Part shown: one piece after another, positions 45,080-54,475 of the stretch
Numbering within the stretch: the stretch's first letter is position 1
How the letters are laid out: each line of letters opens with the position of its first letter
Assembly (NCBI GenBank): GCA_017537365.1
Contig: JAFYKZ010000026.1
Coordinates: 248,001-312,000 of the forward strand
Source of the DNA: Clostridia bacterium
GTDB taxonomy: Bacteria; Bacillota; Clostridia; Oscillospirales; Acutalibacteraceae
Length of the DNA stretch: 64,000 bases
Reading direction: 5' to 3'
Notes under the pieces: model-generated
The model's input: only the letters and a program-made list of their open reading frames with translations
Databases searched by the model: none
Told to the model about the DNA's origin: nothing
Position numbers and translations under genes: made by a program

Positions 45080-47698
45080 ATGAAGTTTTCTTTTAATAAA
45101 AAGGATGAAGAATTTTTTAAAGAAGTAAATGAAAATGACAATAAAACCGCAGTAACACAGGAAAAAAAGGTTTCGCATACAACCTTAACCCCTGATGAAA
45201 TCTTAGCAGGTTTTAGTGAAAATACTAACACCTCTGTTAAGGCAAGCGGCGCACTGGATATGCTCAAAAAACGAATTCAATCTGCTATTGATGATAATAA
45301 AAGCGATGATATTTCTGAAGAATTTAAAAAAATTGAAATTAAAACCAATATTAAACCCGAAAAAGAAGAAATCATTTCGGGAGCTGTTTTTTCAGAAATC
45401 AGTGCTAAAAAAGAAGAACCTATCGTGCCTCAGAAATCGCTTTTTGATAAATGTCTTCCCTATATAACCGATGAAGACGGAAATGAAGCCAATTTGAATT
45501 CCGAACCTCTTTATAAGCTTCAAACTGTTGCCGAAATTTTAAAGTCTGACAGTGAAAAAGCATTAGAGCGTTTATCTAAAAAATATGATGTTTCTTTCGA
45601 CGATTTGGGTTATCAAAAACCAAAAGCAGAGGAAATTATCCCACCTGCTTCAAACCCCGAAAAAGCGGTTAAAGATTTAAAATCAGAAGAACCTCAACCA
45701 GATATTGATGAAAAAGTTTTTGATGAGCAAATCCCATTAAAACAAATTCAATCTAATGTTAAATCAATTATATCTGATATTGACGGCACTTCAACTATTG
45801 TAAAGCCTGAGGAAAGCGTTGCTGATACCGCAACTATAACCTTTACCGTTGTTAATGACGGTAAATCAAAAACACCGAAGGTTAGTACCATAACTCAAAC
45901 CCGTTCTATTGACCTTACAGGAGAACTTGCAAAGCTTCCCGAAAGCAATGAAAACAAAGAGGAAGAACTTCACCTCGAAAAAAATGAATTTGAGAATTTC
46001 GTTGTTTCAGAAGAAATTTGTCCCGAAAATGCAGCTAAATTCGTTAGAAAATTCTCAATTATAAAGAGAAATGCGTTTATATCCTCAACTTTTTCGATAT
46101 TTCTAACTATTTTGCTTTCTGTTTTTAAACTACCGTTTATGACTCAGTTAACATTATCCTATACTAAAACCACTATGATAATCTGTGCCGCTATGGCAGG
46201 AATAGTGATTTTACTAAATCTCAGTATGTTTGCTTCCTTTAAAAATATGTTTAAACCTCGCTCATCGCCCGATGTTTGCGCGGCACTTGCTTCATTAAGC
46301 ATAATTTTATACGCAGTTTTCGGTATACTTGCAGAAAGTATCATAACCGATTTATTATTGCTTCTTTGCGTTATACTATCTTTTAGAGCCTTGTTTGCTT
46401 ACTTTAAAGCTTCTTATACTCTAAATAATATAAAACTAATAAATTCAGGTGTTGTTAAAAATGCAGTAAGACTTATAAACGACCCTGCGGTTACCTTTGC
46501 TATGGCTAAAAATGCTATTGAAGGCGATGTTTTAATAGCGGCTCCTCAAAAAGCAAATATTATTACAGATTATATTAAATATTCTAGCTTTGGTCGGTTT
46601 TTCGGCGGAAAGTTACCCATACTTAACATTGTTTCAATTATTTTATCCATCATTTTAGGCTTTGTTTGCGCCAGTTATTTTGACGGTTTGGTTCACGGCT
46701 TTTATGCCGCCGCAACCGTTCAATGCTTTACCGCTTTGCCCGTTCTTTTCTTTATAGAAACCCTACCTTTATACCGAACTTCTAAAAAACTCGGTCGCAA
46801 GGGCGGTGTTATCGCAGGCAAAACTGCCGCAGAGCATTTAGAGGTTGCAAATGCAGTTGTTTTAAATTCTGCAGATATCTTCCCCTCAGGCACTATAACA
46901 CTTCATCAAATGAAGGTGCTAAGTGAAAACAATCTCGAAGACACATTGGTTAGAGCCGCTTCACTTACCGAAAGTTTAAACAGCTCATTAGCTCCCATTT
47001 TTAAGAGAATTATCAACACAGGAAATATTGAAGTATTGCCCGATTCCGATACTATTAAATATGAGGACCGTATGGGTATTTCAGGTTGGGTTGATAATAG
47101 ACTTCTGTTTATCGGAAACCGAACTCTTATGGAGGCACATGGAATTGAAGTTCCCTCGGTTGAGGTTGACCGAAAAATTTTGCGTCAAGGCTTCTTCCCT
47201 GTTTATGTTGCAACTGAGGACAAAGCTTGTGCTTTACTAACAATTAAATACTCGGTTGACCGCGAGATTGCAAAAGAGCTCAGAAAGCTCACAACTTCAG
47301 GTGTTACAATTTTAATAAACAGTTGCGACCCGAATTTAATCGAAGAAATGATTTGCGATTATTTCGGTCTTTATACCGATTCGGTTAAGGTTATGACCGC
47401 CGCAGGCAGTTATATGTATAAAAATGCTTTAACACCTGTAAAAACGGCTTCTGCTCCCGCAATTTTTAAAACAAATCCAATGGCGCTCGTTACTGCTTTA
47501 AACTGCGCTGCTAAAATTAAGCGCTCAAATATATTACTTACCGTAATTTATGTTATTTCATTAGTGCTAGGTTCTCTCCTTTTTGCTTATTCTTCATTAA
47601 GCGGCTCAGGCGAGCTTATAAGCGAGAGTGTGCTTTTGTTATACGGATTAGGAAGCACTTTGATTTCTTACTTAGCATATCTATTTACTAGACCTTAG
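45080..47698 (+). CDS. Degenerate P-type ATPase-like membrane protein
   Basis: 872 residues. About 315 residues of acidic, low-complexity cytosolic sequence come first, then several hydrophobic segments (from about 335), a cytosolic region and two C-terminal TM helices. The core resembles P1B-type pumps: a VVLNSADIFPSGTITL stretch where FDKTGTLT should be, an N-domain-like SGWVDNRLLFIGNRTLMEAHGI, and a P-domain-like tail. The phosphorylation motif reads D599-IFPSGTIT and GDGxND is absent, so it cannot be a normal pump. Its stop codon lies in an inverted-repeat element that may have clipped the 3' end. Confidence 0.6.
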   Translation: MKFSFNKKDEEFFKEVNENDNKTAVTQEKKVSHTTLTPDEILAGFSENTNTSVKASGALDMLKKRIQSAIDDNKSDDISEEFKKIEIKTNIKPEKEEIISGAVFSEISAKKEEPIVPQKSLFDKCLPYITDEDGNEANLNSEPLYKLQTVAEILKSDSEKALERLSKKYDVSFDDLGYQKPKAEEIIPPASNPEKAVKDLKSEEPQPDIDEKVFDEQIPLKQIQSNVKSIISDIDGTSTIVKPEESVADTATITFTVVNDGKSKTPKVSTITQTRSIDLTGELAKLPESNENKEEELHLEKNEFENFVVSEEICPENAAKFVRKFSIIKRNAFISSTFSIFLTILLSVFKLPFMTQLTLSYTKTTMIICAAMAGIVILLNLSMFASFKNMFKPRSSPDVCAALASLSIILYAVFGILAESIITDLLLLLCVILSFRALFAYFKASYTLNNIKLINSGVVKNAVRLINDPAVTFAMAKNAIEGDVLIAAPQKANIITDYIKYSSFGRFFGGKLPILNIVSIILSIILGFVCASYFDGLVHGFYAAATVQCFTALPVLFFIETLPLYRTSKKLGRKGGVIAGKTAAEHLEVANAVVLNSADIFPSGTITLHQMKVLSENNLEDTLVRAASLTESLNSSLAPIFKRIINTGNIEVLPDSDTIKYEDRMGISGWVDNRLLFIGNRTLMEAHGIEVPSVEVDRKILRQGFFPVYVATEDKACALLTIKYSVDREIAKELRKLTTSGVTILINSCDPNLIEEMICDYFGLYTDSVKVMTAAGSYMYKNALTPVKTASAPAIFKTNPMALVTALNCAAKIKRSNILLTVIYVISLVLGSLLFAYSSLSGSGELISESVLLLYGLGSTLISYLAYLFTRP

Positions 47699-47973
47699 GG
47701 TGACAAGAGTCGAACATGTTACGATTTCGCTCGCCACCTTTATTTGCCTTTCTTGCGTTCATTTTTGTAAGGCGCCTAGCCTTACTGCAAATTTTACGCT
47801 GCGCCTTTCAAAAAAAGGAGTCAGAGAGAAATTCTTCGACCTGAAAATGAATAATTTTTAGGAGAGACGAAGCCGAAGAATGCAGTAATACTAGTGTATT
47901 ACAAGTGATAAGGCAAGAAAAAACTAAAAATTATTATTTATCAGGCGTGACAGGTTCGACTCTTGTCACCCTA
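47696..47973. mobile_element. 278-bp MITE-like element with perfect 20-bp terminal inverted repeats
   Basis: TAGGGTGACAAGAGTCGAAC (47696-47715) is the exact reverse complement of 47954-47973. Internal stems: GTAAGGC/GCCTTAC, ATTCTTCG/CGAAGAAT, AATAATTTTTAG/CTAAAAATTATT and GTAATAC/GTATTAC. No credible gene inside. TA borders both ends. The left end supplies the TAG stop of the preceding gene; the right end abuts the metG binding site AGGAGGAG. The right repeat also reads like a tRNA T-arm (ACAGG-TTCGACT-CTTGT). Confidence 0.7.
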
Positions 47974-47984
47974 GGAGGAGTATT

Positions 47985-49895
47985 ATGTCAAAAAAACCTA
48001 AATTTTATATCACAACCGCTATTGCGTATACTTCAAGAAAGCCACATATCGGCAATGCCTATGATATAGTTCTTGCAGATATGATAGCTCGCTATAAAAA
48101 GCAAATGGGATTTGATGTTTTTCTAATGACCGGCTCTGATGAACACGGTCAAAAAATTGAAGAATATGCAAAATCTGCGGGTATTTCACCTAAGGAATAT
48201 GTTGATAAAATATCTGACCAGATTAAAGATGTTTGGAACAGTCTTAATACTGACTATGATAAATTTATCAGAACTACAGATGATTACCATGAGGCTGTTA
48301 TTCAAAAGATTTTCAAAAAGCTATACGACCAAGGCGATATTTATAAGGGTTATTACGAAGGTAAATACTGTGTTCCCTGCGAGTCTTTCTTTACTGCTTC
48401 TCAGTTGGTTGACGGTAAATGTCCCGATTGCGGCAGAGAGGTTATAGATTCCAAAGAGGAAGCATATTTCTTAAAGCTTAGCAAATATCAGGATAAGTTG
48501 CTAGAATACTTTGAGCAAAACCCCGATTTCATCAAGCCCGAATCTCGCAAAAACGAAATGATAAACAATTTCTTAAAACCAGGTCTTTCTGACCTTTGTG
48601 TTTCAAGAACCTCTTTTAAATGGGGTATTCCTGTTCCGTTTGACGAGAAACATGTTGTTTATGTTTGGCTAGATGCCCTTTCAAATTATATAACAGGTAT
48701 CGGCTATGACCCAGATAATGAAAGTGAGCAATTTAAGACTCTCTGGCCTGCTGATTTGCATGTTATCGGTAAGGATATAGTTCGTTTCCATACTATTTAT
48801 TGGCCTATAATTCTTATGGCATTAGGTCTGCCTCTACCTAAACAGGTATTAGGTCATCCTTGGGTATTGGTTGGCGAGGATAAAATGAGCAAATCAAAGG
48901 GAAATGTTATCTATGCTGATGAATTGGCAAATCGCTTCGGCGCTGATGCAGTTCGTTATTACTTGCTTTCTCAAATGCCCTTTGCTAATGATGGTACTAT
49001 AACCTACGAAAGCTTTATAAATGTATTTAATACCGACCTTGCTAATACTATCGGAAACCTTGTTAGCCGTACTATTGCTATGACTAAAAAGTATTTTGGC
49101 GGTACAGTTGTTAAAAACGAGCTTAGCGAGAACTTAGATAAAGAATTATTTGCTTTTGCCGAAGCTCAAATTGAGAAATACCATAAGAGTATGGATGCAT
49201 ATCTAAATGCCGATGCCAGTAACGCTGTTTTAGAGCTTGCAAAGCGTTGCAATAAGTATATTGATGAAACTGCTCCTTGGGCTCTTGCTAAGGACGAAAG
49301 CCAAAAAGACCGCTTAAACGATGTGCTTTATAATCTTTTAGATTTAATAAAAATAATCGGTATTTTGCTTAAACCTATTATGCCTGAAACTGCAAAGGCT
49401 ATTGCAGGCGAAAATGAGGATACCGCTCTACGCATAGCAGATAGTATTACTCCTGATGAAATACCCACCCTATTCCCCCGTCTTGACGCTCAAAAGGTAT
49501 TAGAGGAAATTGCTGCTGAACAAGAAGCAAAAGCAAAAACAGAGGAAAAAGAGCAAATAGAAGGTATTGCCCAAATCGGAATTGAAGACTTTATGAAGGT
49601 TGAGCTTAAAGCGGCTAAAATAACCGCTTGCGAGCCTATTCCGAAAGCTAAAAAACTTCTCAAATTAACCCTTAACGACGGAAGTTCAACTCCTCGTACA
49701 GTGGCCTCAGGAATTGCAAAATGGTATAAACCCGAAGACCTAATAGGTCATACAGTTATCGTTGTATCTAACCTCAAACCCGCTAAGCTTTGCGGTGTTG
49801 AATCAAACGGTATGATTTTAGCCGCCGATTGCAGCGAGGACGATGTTAAGGTATTATTTATCGACGGTGTGCCTGAGGGAAGCAAAATCAGATGA
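47985..49895 (+). CDS. metG: Methionyl-tRNA synthetase
   Basis: 636 residues, class I. HIGN signature near residue 21 (SRKPHIGNAYD), zinc knuckle CVPCESF...CPDCGRE, KMSKSKGN (about 304-311), and a C-terminal OB-fold tRNA-binding/dimerisation domain (about 535-636). AGGAGGAG lies four bases before the ATG, directly at the border of the inverted-repeat element. No T-box or S-box leader is visible. It overlaps tatD. Confidence 0.96.
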   Translation: MSKKPKFYITTAIAYTSRKPHIGNAYDIVLADMIARYKKQMGFDVFLMTGSDEHGQKIEEYAKSAGISPKEYVDKISDQIKDVWNSLNTDYDKFIRTTDDYHEAVIQKIFKKLYDQGDIYKGYYEGKYCVPCESFFTASQLVDGKCPDCGREVIDSKEEAYFLKLSKYQDKLLEYFEQNPDFIKPESRKNEMINNFLKPGLSDLCVSRTSFKWGIPVPFDEKHVVYVWLDALSNYITGIGYDPDNESEQFKTLWPADLHVIGKDIVRFHTIYWPIILMALGLPLPKQVLGHPWVLVGEDKMSKSKGNVIYADELANRFGADAVRYYLLSQMPFANDGTITYESFINVFNTDLANTIGNLVSRTIAMTKKYFGGTVVKNELSENLDKELFAFAEAQIEKYHKSMDAYLNADASNAVLELAKRCNKYIDETAPWALAKDESQKDRLNDVLYNLLDLIKIIGILLKPIMPETAKAIAGENEDTALRIADSITPDEIPTLFPRLDAQKVLEEIAAEQEAKAKTEEKEQIEGIAQIGIEDFMKVELKAAKITACEPIPKAKKLLKLTLNDGSSTPRTVASGIAKWYKPEDLIGHTVIVVSNLKPAKLCGVESNGMILAADCSEDDVKVLFIDGVPEGSKIR

Positions 49896-50683
49896 TGGAA
49901 TATATTAATGAATGCCCATTAAAAGAGCCGCTTATTTTTGATAGCCACGCTCATTATGAGGATAATCGTTTTGATGAGGAACGAGATAACCTCTTCGAAA
50001 ATTTAAAAAATCACGGAGTTGGAGGTATCATAACCTGCGGTTGCGATAAGGAATCTTCACTTGCCGCCTTAAAAATGGCAGAAGAATCTGATATTGTTTA
50101 TGCGGCTGTTGGTATTCATCCTTGCAATATTGATAGAGGTACCACTGTTTCAGATATTGAAAAGCTTTTAAATTTCGAAAAATGCGTTGCTATCGGCGAA
50201 ATCGGGTTAGACTATTATTGGGTGCAAAATAACAAGGAAGAACAAAAAGAAATTTTTATATCTCAACTTGAACTTGCAAAAAAATACGATTTACCTGTTT
50301 CGGTTCACGACCGAGACGCCCATGCTGATACTCTCGAAATTCTAAAAAAATACAAACCTAAAGGTGTTGTTCATAGCTTTTCAGGAAGTATGGAAATGGC
50401 TGAGGAAATTATAAACTTAGGGTTATATATCGGTGTCGGCGGAGTTATAACCTTTAAAAATGCAAAAAAATTGCCAGATATTGTTAAAAATCTGCCCGAA
50501 GATAAAATTTTACTAGAAACCGATGCGCCGTATTTATCACCCGTTCCATTCAGAGGCAAAACCAATAATTCTGCTCTTATTTATTTAACCGCCGAAAAAA
50601 TTGCAGAAATCAGAAATACAACAACTGAGCACATTTTGAAAACAACCAACCAAAATGCAAAAGCTCTTTTCGGTATAAACTAA
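49892..50683 (+). CDS. tatD: TatD family deoxyribonuclease
   Basis: Metal-dependent hydrolase (263 residues): FDSHAHYEDNRFDEERD, GEIGLDYYW, HSFSGS and ETDAPYLSP motifs in order. Starts at ATG 49892 in an ATGA overlap with the metG stop (an ATG three bases later is possible). metG-tatD is a widely conserved pair. Likely a DNA repair or turnover nuclease. Confidence 0.94.
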   Translation: MMEYINECPLKEPLIFDSHAHYEDNRFDEERDNLFENLKNHGVGGIITCGCDKESSLAALKMAEESDIVYAAVGIHPCNIDRGTTVSDIEKLLNFEKCVAIGEIGLDYYWVQNNKEEQKEIFISQLELAKKYDLPVSVHDRDAHADTLEILKKYKPKGVVHSFSGSMEMAEEIINLGLYIGVGGVITFKNAKKLPDIVKNLPEDKILLETDAPYLSPVPFRGKTNNSALIYLTAEKIAEIRNTTTEHILKTTNQNAKALFGIN

Positions 50684-50688
50684 CGAAT

Positions 50689-50733
50689 AATCACCCCGTT
50701 TTCACAAATAATATAAGTGAAAGCGGGGTGATT
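50689..50733 (+). promoter_or_regulatory. 17-bp hairpin burying the ribosome binding site of the Asn-rich peptide
   Basis: AATCACCCCGTTTTCAC (50689-50705) pairs with GTGAAAGCGGGGTGATT (50717-50733), one G-U, 11-base loop. The GGGGTGAT binding site lies wholly in the 3' arm, four bases before the GTG start. No T-run follows, so it is not a standard terminator for tatD. Confidence 0.7.
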
Positions 50734-50737
50734 TCAG

Positions 50738-50869
50738 GTGGAAAACAATCAAAACAGATACAACAATAATAACAACAGCAATAATAATACTGATAAAAAT
50801 AATCAGAATAAAAACAATCAAAACAAGAAGAACGACCAAAACAAAAATCAGAACAATAATAACAACTAA
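50738..50869 (+). CDS. 43-residue Asn/Gln/Lys-rich peptide
   Basis: GTG start, then almost only Asn, Gln, Lys and Asp (for example NNNNNSNNNTDKNNQNKNN). A strong GGGGTGAT lies five bases upstream. Highly hydrophilic and disordered, no cysteine, no signal peptide. Own upstream hairpin and downstream terminator argue that it is a real unit. Such peptides occur among small spore or coat-associated proteins, and sipL is convergent just downstream, but this is inference. Confidence 0.6.
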   Translation: MENNQNRYNNNNNSNNNTDKNNQNKNNQNKKNDQNKNQNNNNN

Positions 50870-50877
50870 TTTATTTG

Positions 50878-50915
50878 AAAAAGCTCTTACTGTAAACACA
50901 GTAAGAGCTTTTTTT
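50878..50915. terminator. Bidirectional terminator between the peptide gene and sipL
   Basis: AAAAAGCTCTTACTGT (50878-50893) and ACAGTAAGAGCTTTTT (50898-50913), 4-base loop, A/T runs both sides. Confidence 0.9.
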
Positions 50916-52446
50916 AAAGCATTGGAACTAGAAGCATTTTGCTTTTTTGCAAAATATCAGCTTCAAGATTATTTATATTCATAATTTCATCAACCGAGGA
51001 GTTATATTTTCTCGCAATATCCCAAATATCTTCACCCTCATTTGCAAAATAAACAGTTAAAGCTATATCAGTATTTTTTTGTATAGGCTTTTCGTGGTTA
51101 ACCGTCATTTCACTGATTAGCATTATCTCATTTTTCTCATAAACTGAAGCATTAATTGATAGCTCACAAACAATTTCAACACTATTAGCCGAAACAATAG
51201 TATATGATGCTGAAATTATTTCAATCTGAGGCTCGCAGTAAAGACCTGAAGTATCTATTTCTGTTTTATAAGTATATTCAAACTCAATAGGCTTTTCTAA
51301 ATACTGTGCATTTCCCTCTTCATTTAAAACTATCATACAAGCTAAAACCGAAGAAGAAACCGTCATATCACCGTTTTCAAATTTAGTGGTTGAAGGCATA
51401 ACCGAACACCATAAATCCACCATTGAAGTAATATCATTATCAAGATTAACCGTCTTTTTACAGGTGTAGTTTTCATTTATATTAATTGCGATTTTTTCAA
51501 AACAAACCTTATCCTTTTTTATATCGGCAGAATATTTTTTTGAAAATGCATCTGTTATAACCGCGATATCATTGCCGCAATAGCTATTACTGCTTAAAAG
51601 TATTTTAGCATTTAAAGTGAATCCTTTATTCTCGCCCGAAACCGACATTTTAGGTTTAATCTCGCAAAAGCTGATTTCCGCTTTGGTTTCGCATTTGCAT
51701 TCATCCGTAATACCAATTATATCTATAATCTGACTAAAAGGAATAACTGTTTTAATGCATTGTGGAGTATCGGTTTCCTCTCCGCAATAAAGAATATTAA
51801 CAGTCATATCGCCTTTAACAACCGCCTTGCCGTTTATAACCTTTGTTTCCTTAACAGATGCCGCAGTATCACATCTTAAAATACTCTTAACCAAAGGCTT
51901 GCCCTGACTTATTCTTATATCTTCCTCAATAATCAGATATTTTTCAGCATATCCCATAGGAACAGTTGCAGGAGTTACACCGCGTTTAAGCTCAACCGAA
52001 TCATCATCAAAATCAGAAATAATATCGGTGCATTTTCTTTTAAAAGCTTTAACTGTTATTCCAACTGCGCCATGAATATCAACCTTTCTACCCGTAACCG
52101 CACGGCAATTTATATATTCGGTTTTGATTTTGCAACACAAGTTAGCCGAAGAAATATCAACCGAAACATCGGCAGTTTTATTAAAGGGATACTGATATTC
52201 AAAAGAAGAAAGTTTTCCCTCTTTATCACAGTAAATAAGTGTTATACAAACAACACCGTCTATAATTATAGACTTTGAGTTTACTGCTTTTGACAAAATA
52301 CGCGGCACTGCCTTGCATTTAAAAATTTTAGATATATCACCACAATAATCAGGCAAGGTGAAATCAACATCTATCGGCACTTCAAGCAACTCGTTAACTA
52401 AATTTTCATTAACATACACACTGGTTTTTAAAGCCTTTTCTTCCAT
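50914..52446 (-). CDS. sipL: SPOCS (DUF3794) and LysM domain spore-coat protein, SipL-like
   Basis: 510 residues. Repeated SPOCS/DUF3794 units: one near 40-130, another near 160-270 and a third near 290-440, followed by a C-terminal LysM domain (about 465-508, YFANEGEDIWDIARKYNSSVDEIMNINNL). This architecture and length match SipL of Clostridioides difficile, which links SpoIVA to the forespore surface during coat assembly. It implies a spore-forming host. Monocistronic. Confidence 0.88.
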   Translation of the reverse strand: MEEKALKTSVYVNENLVNELLEVPIDVDFTLPDYCGDISKIFKCKAVPRILSKAVNSKSIIIDGVVCITLIYCDKEGKLSSFEYQYPFNKTADVSVDISSANLCCKIKTEYINCRAVTGRKVDIHGAVGITVKAFKRKCTDIISDFDDDSVELKRGVTPATVPMGYAEKYLIIEEDIRISQGKPLVKSILRCDTAASVKETKVINGKAVVKGDMTVNILYCGEETDTPQCIKTVIPFSQIIDIIGITDECKCETKAEISFCEIKPKMSVSGENKGFTLNAKILLSSNSYCGNDIAVITDAFSKKYSADIKKDKVCFEKIAININENYTCKKTVNLDNDITSMVDLWCSVMPSTTKFENGDMTVSSSVLACMIVLNEEGNAQYLEKPIEFEYTYKTEIDTSGLYCEPQIEIISASYTIVSANSVEIVCELSINASVYEKNEIMLISEMTVNHEKPIQKNTDIALTVYFANEGEDIWDIARKYNSSVDEIMNINNLEADILQKSKMLLVPML

Positions 52447-52516
52447 AAAATAATCCTCTCTTTATACGATTTTTATATTTAATAATATTCGTATAAAGAA
52501 AGGATTATGATTAAAA

Positions 52517-54475
52517 TTATTCTAATTCAAAAGCACCGGTATAAAGCTGATAATATTTGCCTTTTTGCTCAATCAGAGAATCATGATTTCCGCGTTCAAT
52601 TATTCTACCTTTATCCAAAACCATAATAACATCTGAGTTTTTAACGGTTGATAATCTATGAGCTATAACGAATACCGTTCTGCCATGCATTAATCTATCC
52701 ATACCCTTTTGAACAATAGCTTCTGTTCTGGTATCAATAGAAGAGGTTGCCTCATCCAATATCATAACAGGAGGGTCGGCAACAGCAGCGCGGGCAATAG
52801 CGATTAACTGCCTTTGACCTTGTGAAAGATTTGAGCCGTTATTAGTAAGCTCGGTATTATATCCATCAGGCAAGCGGCTTATAAAGTCATCTGCGCCCGA
52901 AAGACGAGCCGCTTCAATGCATTCCTCATCAGTAGCATCTAGTCTGCCATAACGGATATTCTCCATAACAGTACCTGTAAATAGATTAGTTTCTTGAAGA
53001 ACAATACCAAGCGAGCGTCTGAGGTCGCTTTTTCTAATCTTATTTATATTTATTCCGTCATAACGGATTTTACCGTCTGCTATATCATAAAAGCGGTTTA
53101 TAAGATTTGTAATAGTTGTTTTACCCGCTCCCGTAGCACCAACAAATGCAACCTTTTGACCGGGTTCGGCATAAACATCTATGTTATGAAGCACCATTTT
53201 TTCTTCATCATAACTAAAATCAACATCAAAAAGTCTAACATCGCCTTTAAGCTCGGTATAGGTAACTGTTCCGTCTGCTTGGTGGGGATGCTTCCAAGCC
53301 CATTTGCCTGTGCGCTCTTTTGTTTCGGTGATATTACCGTTTTCATCTATCAAAGCGTTAACAAGGGTAACATAGCCGTCATCCGCCTCAGGCTCTGCAT
53401 CCATAAGATTCAAAATACGCTCTGCGCCTGCAAGACCCATAACAACCGAGTTAATCTGCTGAGAAACCTGATTGATATTTCCTGTAAACTGCCTTGTCAT
53501 ATTAAGGAAAGGTATAACAACGCTGATACCGAAAACAACCTCACGGCCTACCGCTTTCGAAATACTAATATTAGTAAATCCCTCAGATAAAAGGAAAAGA
53601 CCTCCAACCGTTGCAATAATAACATATATTATATTACCTATATTCATATTTATGGGACCTAAAAGGTTTGCATAGCTATGAGCTTTTTTGCTATCCTCAT
53701 AAAGCGCATTGTTTATCTCATTGAAATCTTTAATACTATTCTTTTCGTGGCAGAAAACCTTTATAACCTTTTGTCCGTTCATCATTTCCTGAATAAAGCC
53801 CTCAGCTTTACCCATTGACCTTTGCTGACGGATAAAATATTTAGCAGAACCGCCACCAACCGTCTTTGTAACAAAGGTTAATAATAATATACCGCCAATA
53901 ACAACAAGGGTCATCCAAGCGCTATACCAAAGCATTATAAAGAAAACCGATATTACAATAAGTCCCGCCTGCAAAACCGCAGGAATTGCCTGAGATACAA
54001 GTTGACGGAGGGTATCAATATCGTTTGTATAGTGGCTCATAATATCGCCGTGTTTGTTAGTATCAAAATATTTTATAGGAAGATTTTGCATACCCGAAAA
54101 CATTTTTTTACGCGCTTTACTCAAAAATCCCTGAGTAATGTATGCCATTAACTGAGTGTGGGTAAAAAACGAAATAAGTGAAATAACATACAAAACTGCG
54201 AGAGTTATTATTCTCGGCATAATTTCAAGCTTAGCCGAAGCCCATTCTCTACTAACATACCATTCCTCGATAAGTTCAATAATCTGTTGATTGAAAATTG
54301 CAGGCAAGGTATTAACAATAGCAGAAAATATAATACAAGCAATGGTTATAGGCATTAAAACAGGATAGCTTTCGAAAAGCATTTTTAAAACTCTTTTAAG
54401 AGTATTACCGTTAAATTTAGGCTTTGGTCTGCCTGCCATAGCACTTCTGCCCATCGGAACAGTCGGTTTACTCAT
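52517..54475 (-). CDS. ABC transporter, fused permease/ATPase (exporter half 2)
   Basis: 652 residues: six-TM ABC exporter domain (about 25-340), then ATPase with Walker A GATGAGKTT, signature LSQGQRQLIAIARA, Walker B MILDEATSS, H-loop AHR. The frame extends 37 codons upstream into the previous gene, but the ATG at 54473-54475 with GAGGAG upstream and an 8-base overlap is the likely start. An insertion of about 30 residues between TM and ATPase domains (DENGNITETKERTG) is also common in MdlB-like halves. Heterodimeric multidrug-type exporter with the next gene. Confidence 0.92.
   Translation of the reverse strand: MSKPTVPMGRSAMAGRPKPKFNGNTLKRVLKMLFESYPVLMPITIACIIFSAIVNTLPAIFNQQIIELIEEWYVSREWASAKLEIMPRIITLAVLYVISLISFFTHTQLMAYITQGFLSKARKKMFSGMQNLPIKYFDTNKHGDIMSHYTNDIDTLRQLVSQAIPAVLQAGLIVISVFFIMLWYSAWMTLVVIGGILLLTFVTKTVGGGSAKYFIRQQRSMGKAEGFIQEMMNGQKVIKVFCHEKNSIKDFNEINNALYEDSKKAHSYANLLGPINMNIGNIIYVIIATVGGLFLLSEGFTNISISKAVGREVVFGISVVIPFLNMTRQFTGNINQVSQQINSVVMGLAGAERILNLMDAEPEADDGYVTLVNALIDENGNITETKERTGKWAWKHPHQADGTVTYTELKGDVRLFDVDFSYDEEKMVLHNIDVYAEPGQKVAFVGATGAGKTTITNLINRFYDIADGKIRYDGININKIRKSDLRRSLGIVLQETNLFTGTVMENIRYGRLDATDEECIEAARLSGADDFISRLPDGYNTELTNNGSNLSQGQRQLIAIARAAVADPPVMILDEATSSIDTRTEAIVQKGMDRLMHGRTVFVIAHRLSTVKNSDVIMVLDKGRIIERGNHDSLIEQKGKYYQLYTGAFELE

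Noticed and set aside
47699-47984. T-box or S-box leader upstream of metG
   Set aside because: No AGGGTGG-type T-box sequence, no specifier loop layout, no S-box core. The 20-bp terminal inverted repeats fit an inserted repeat better.
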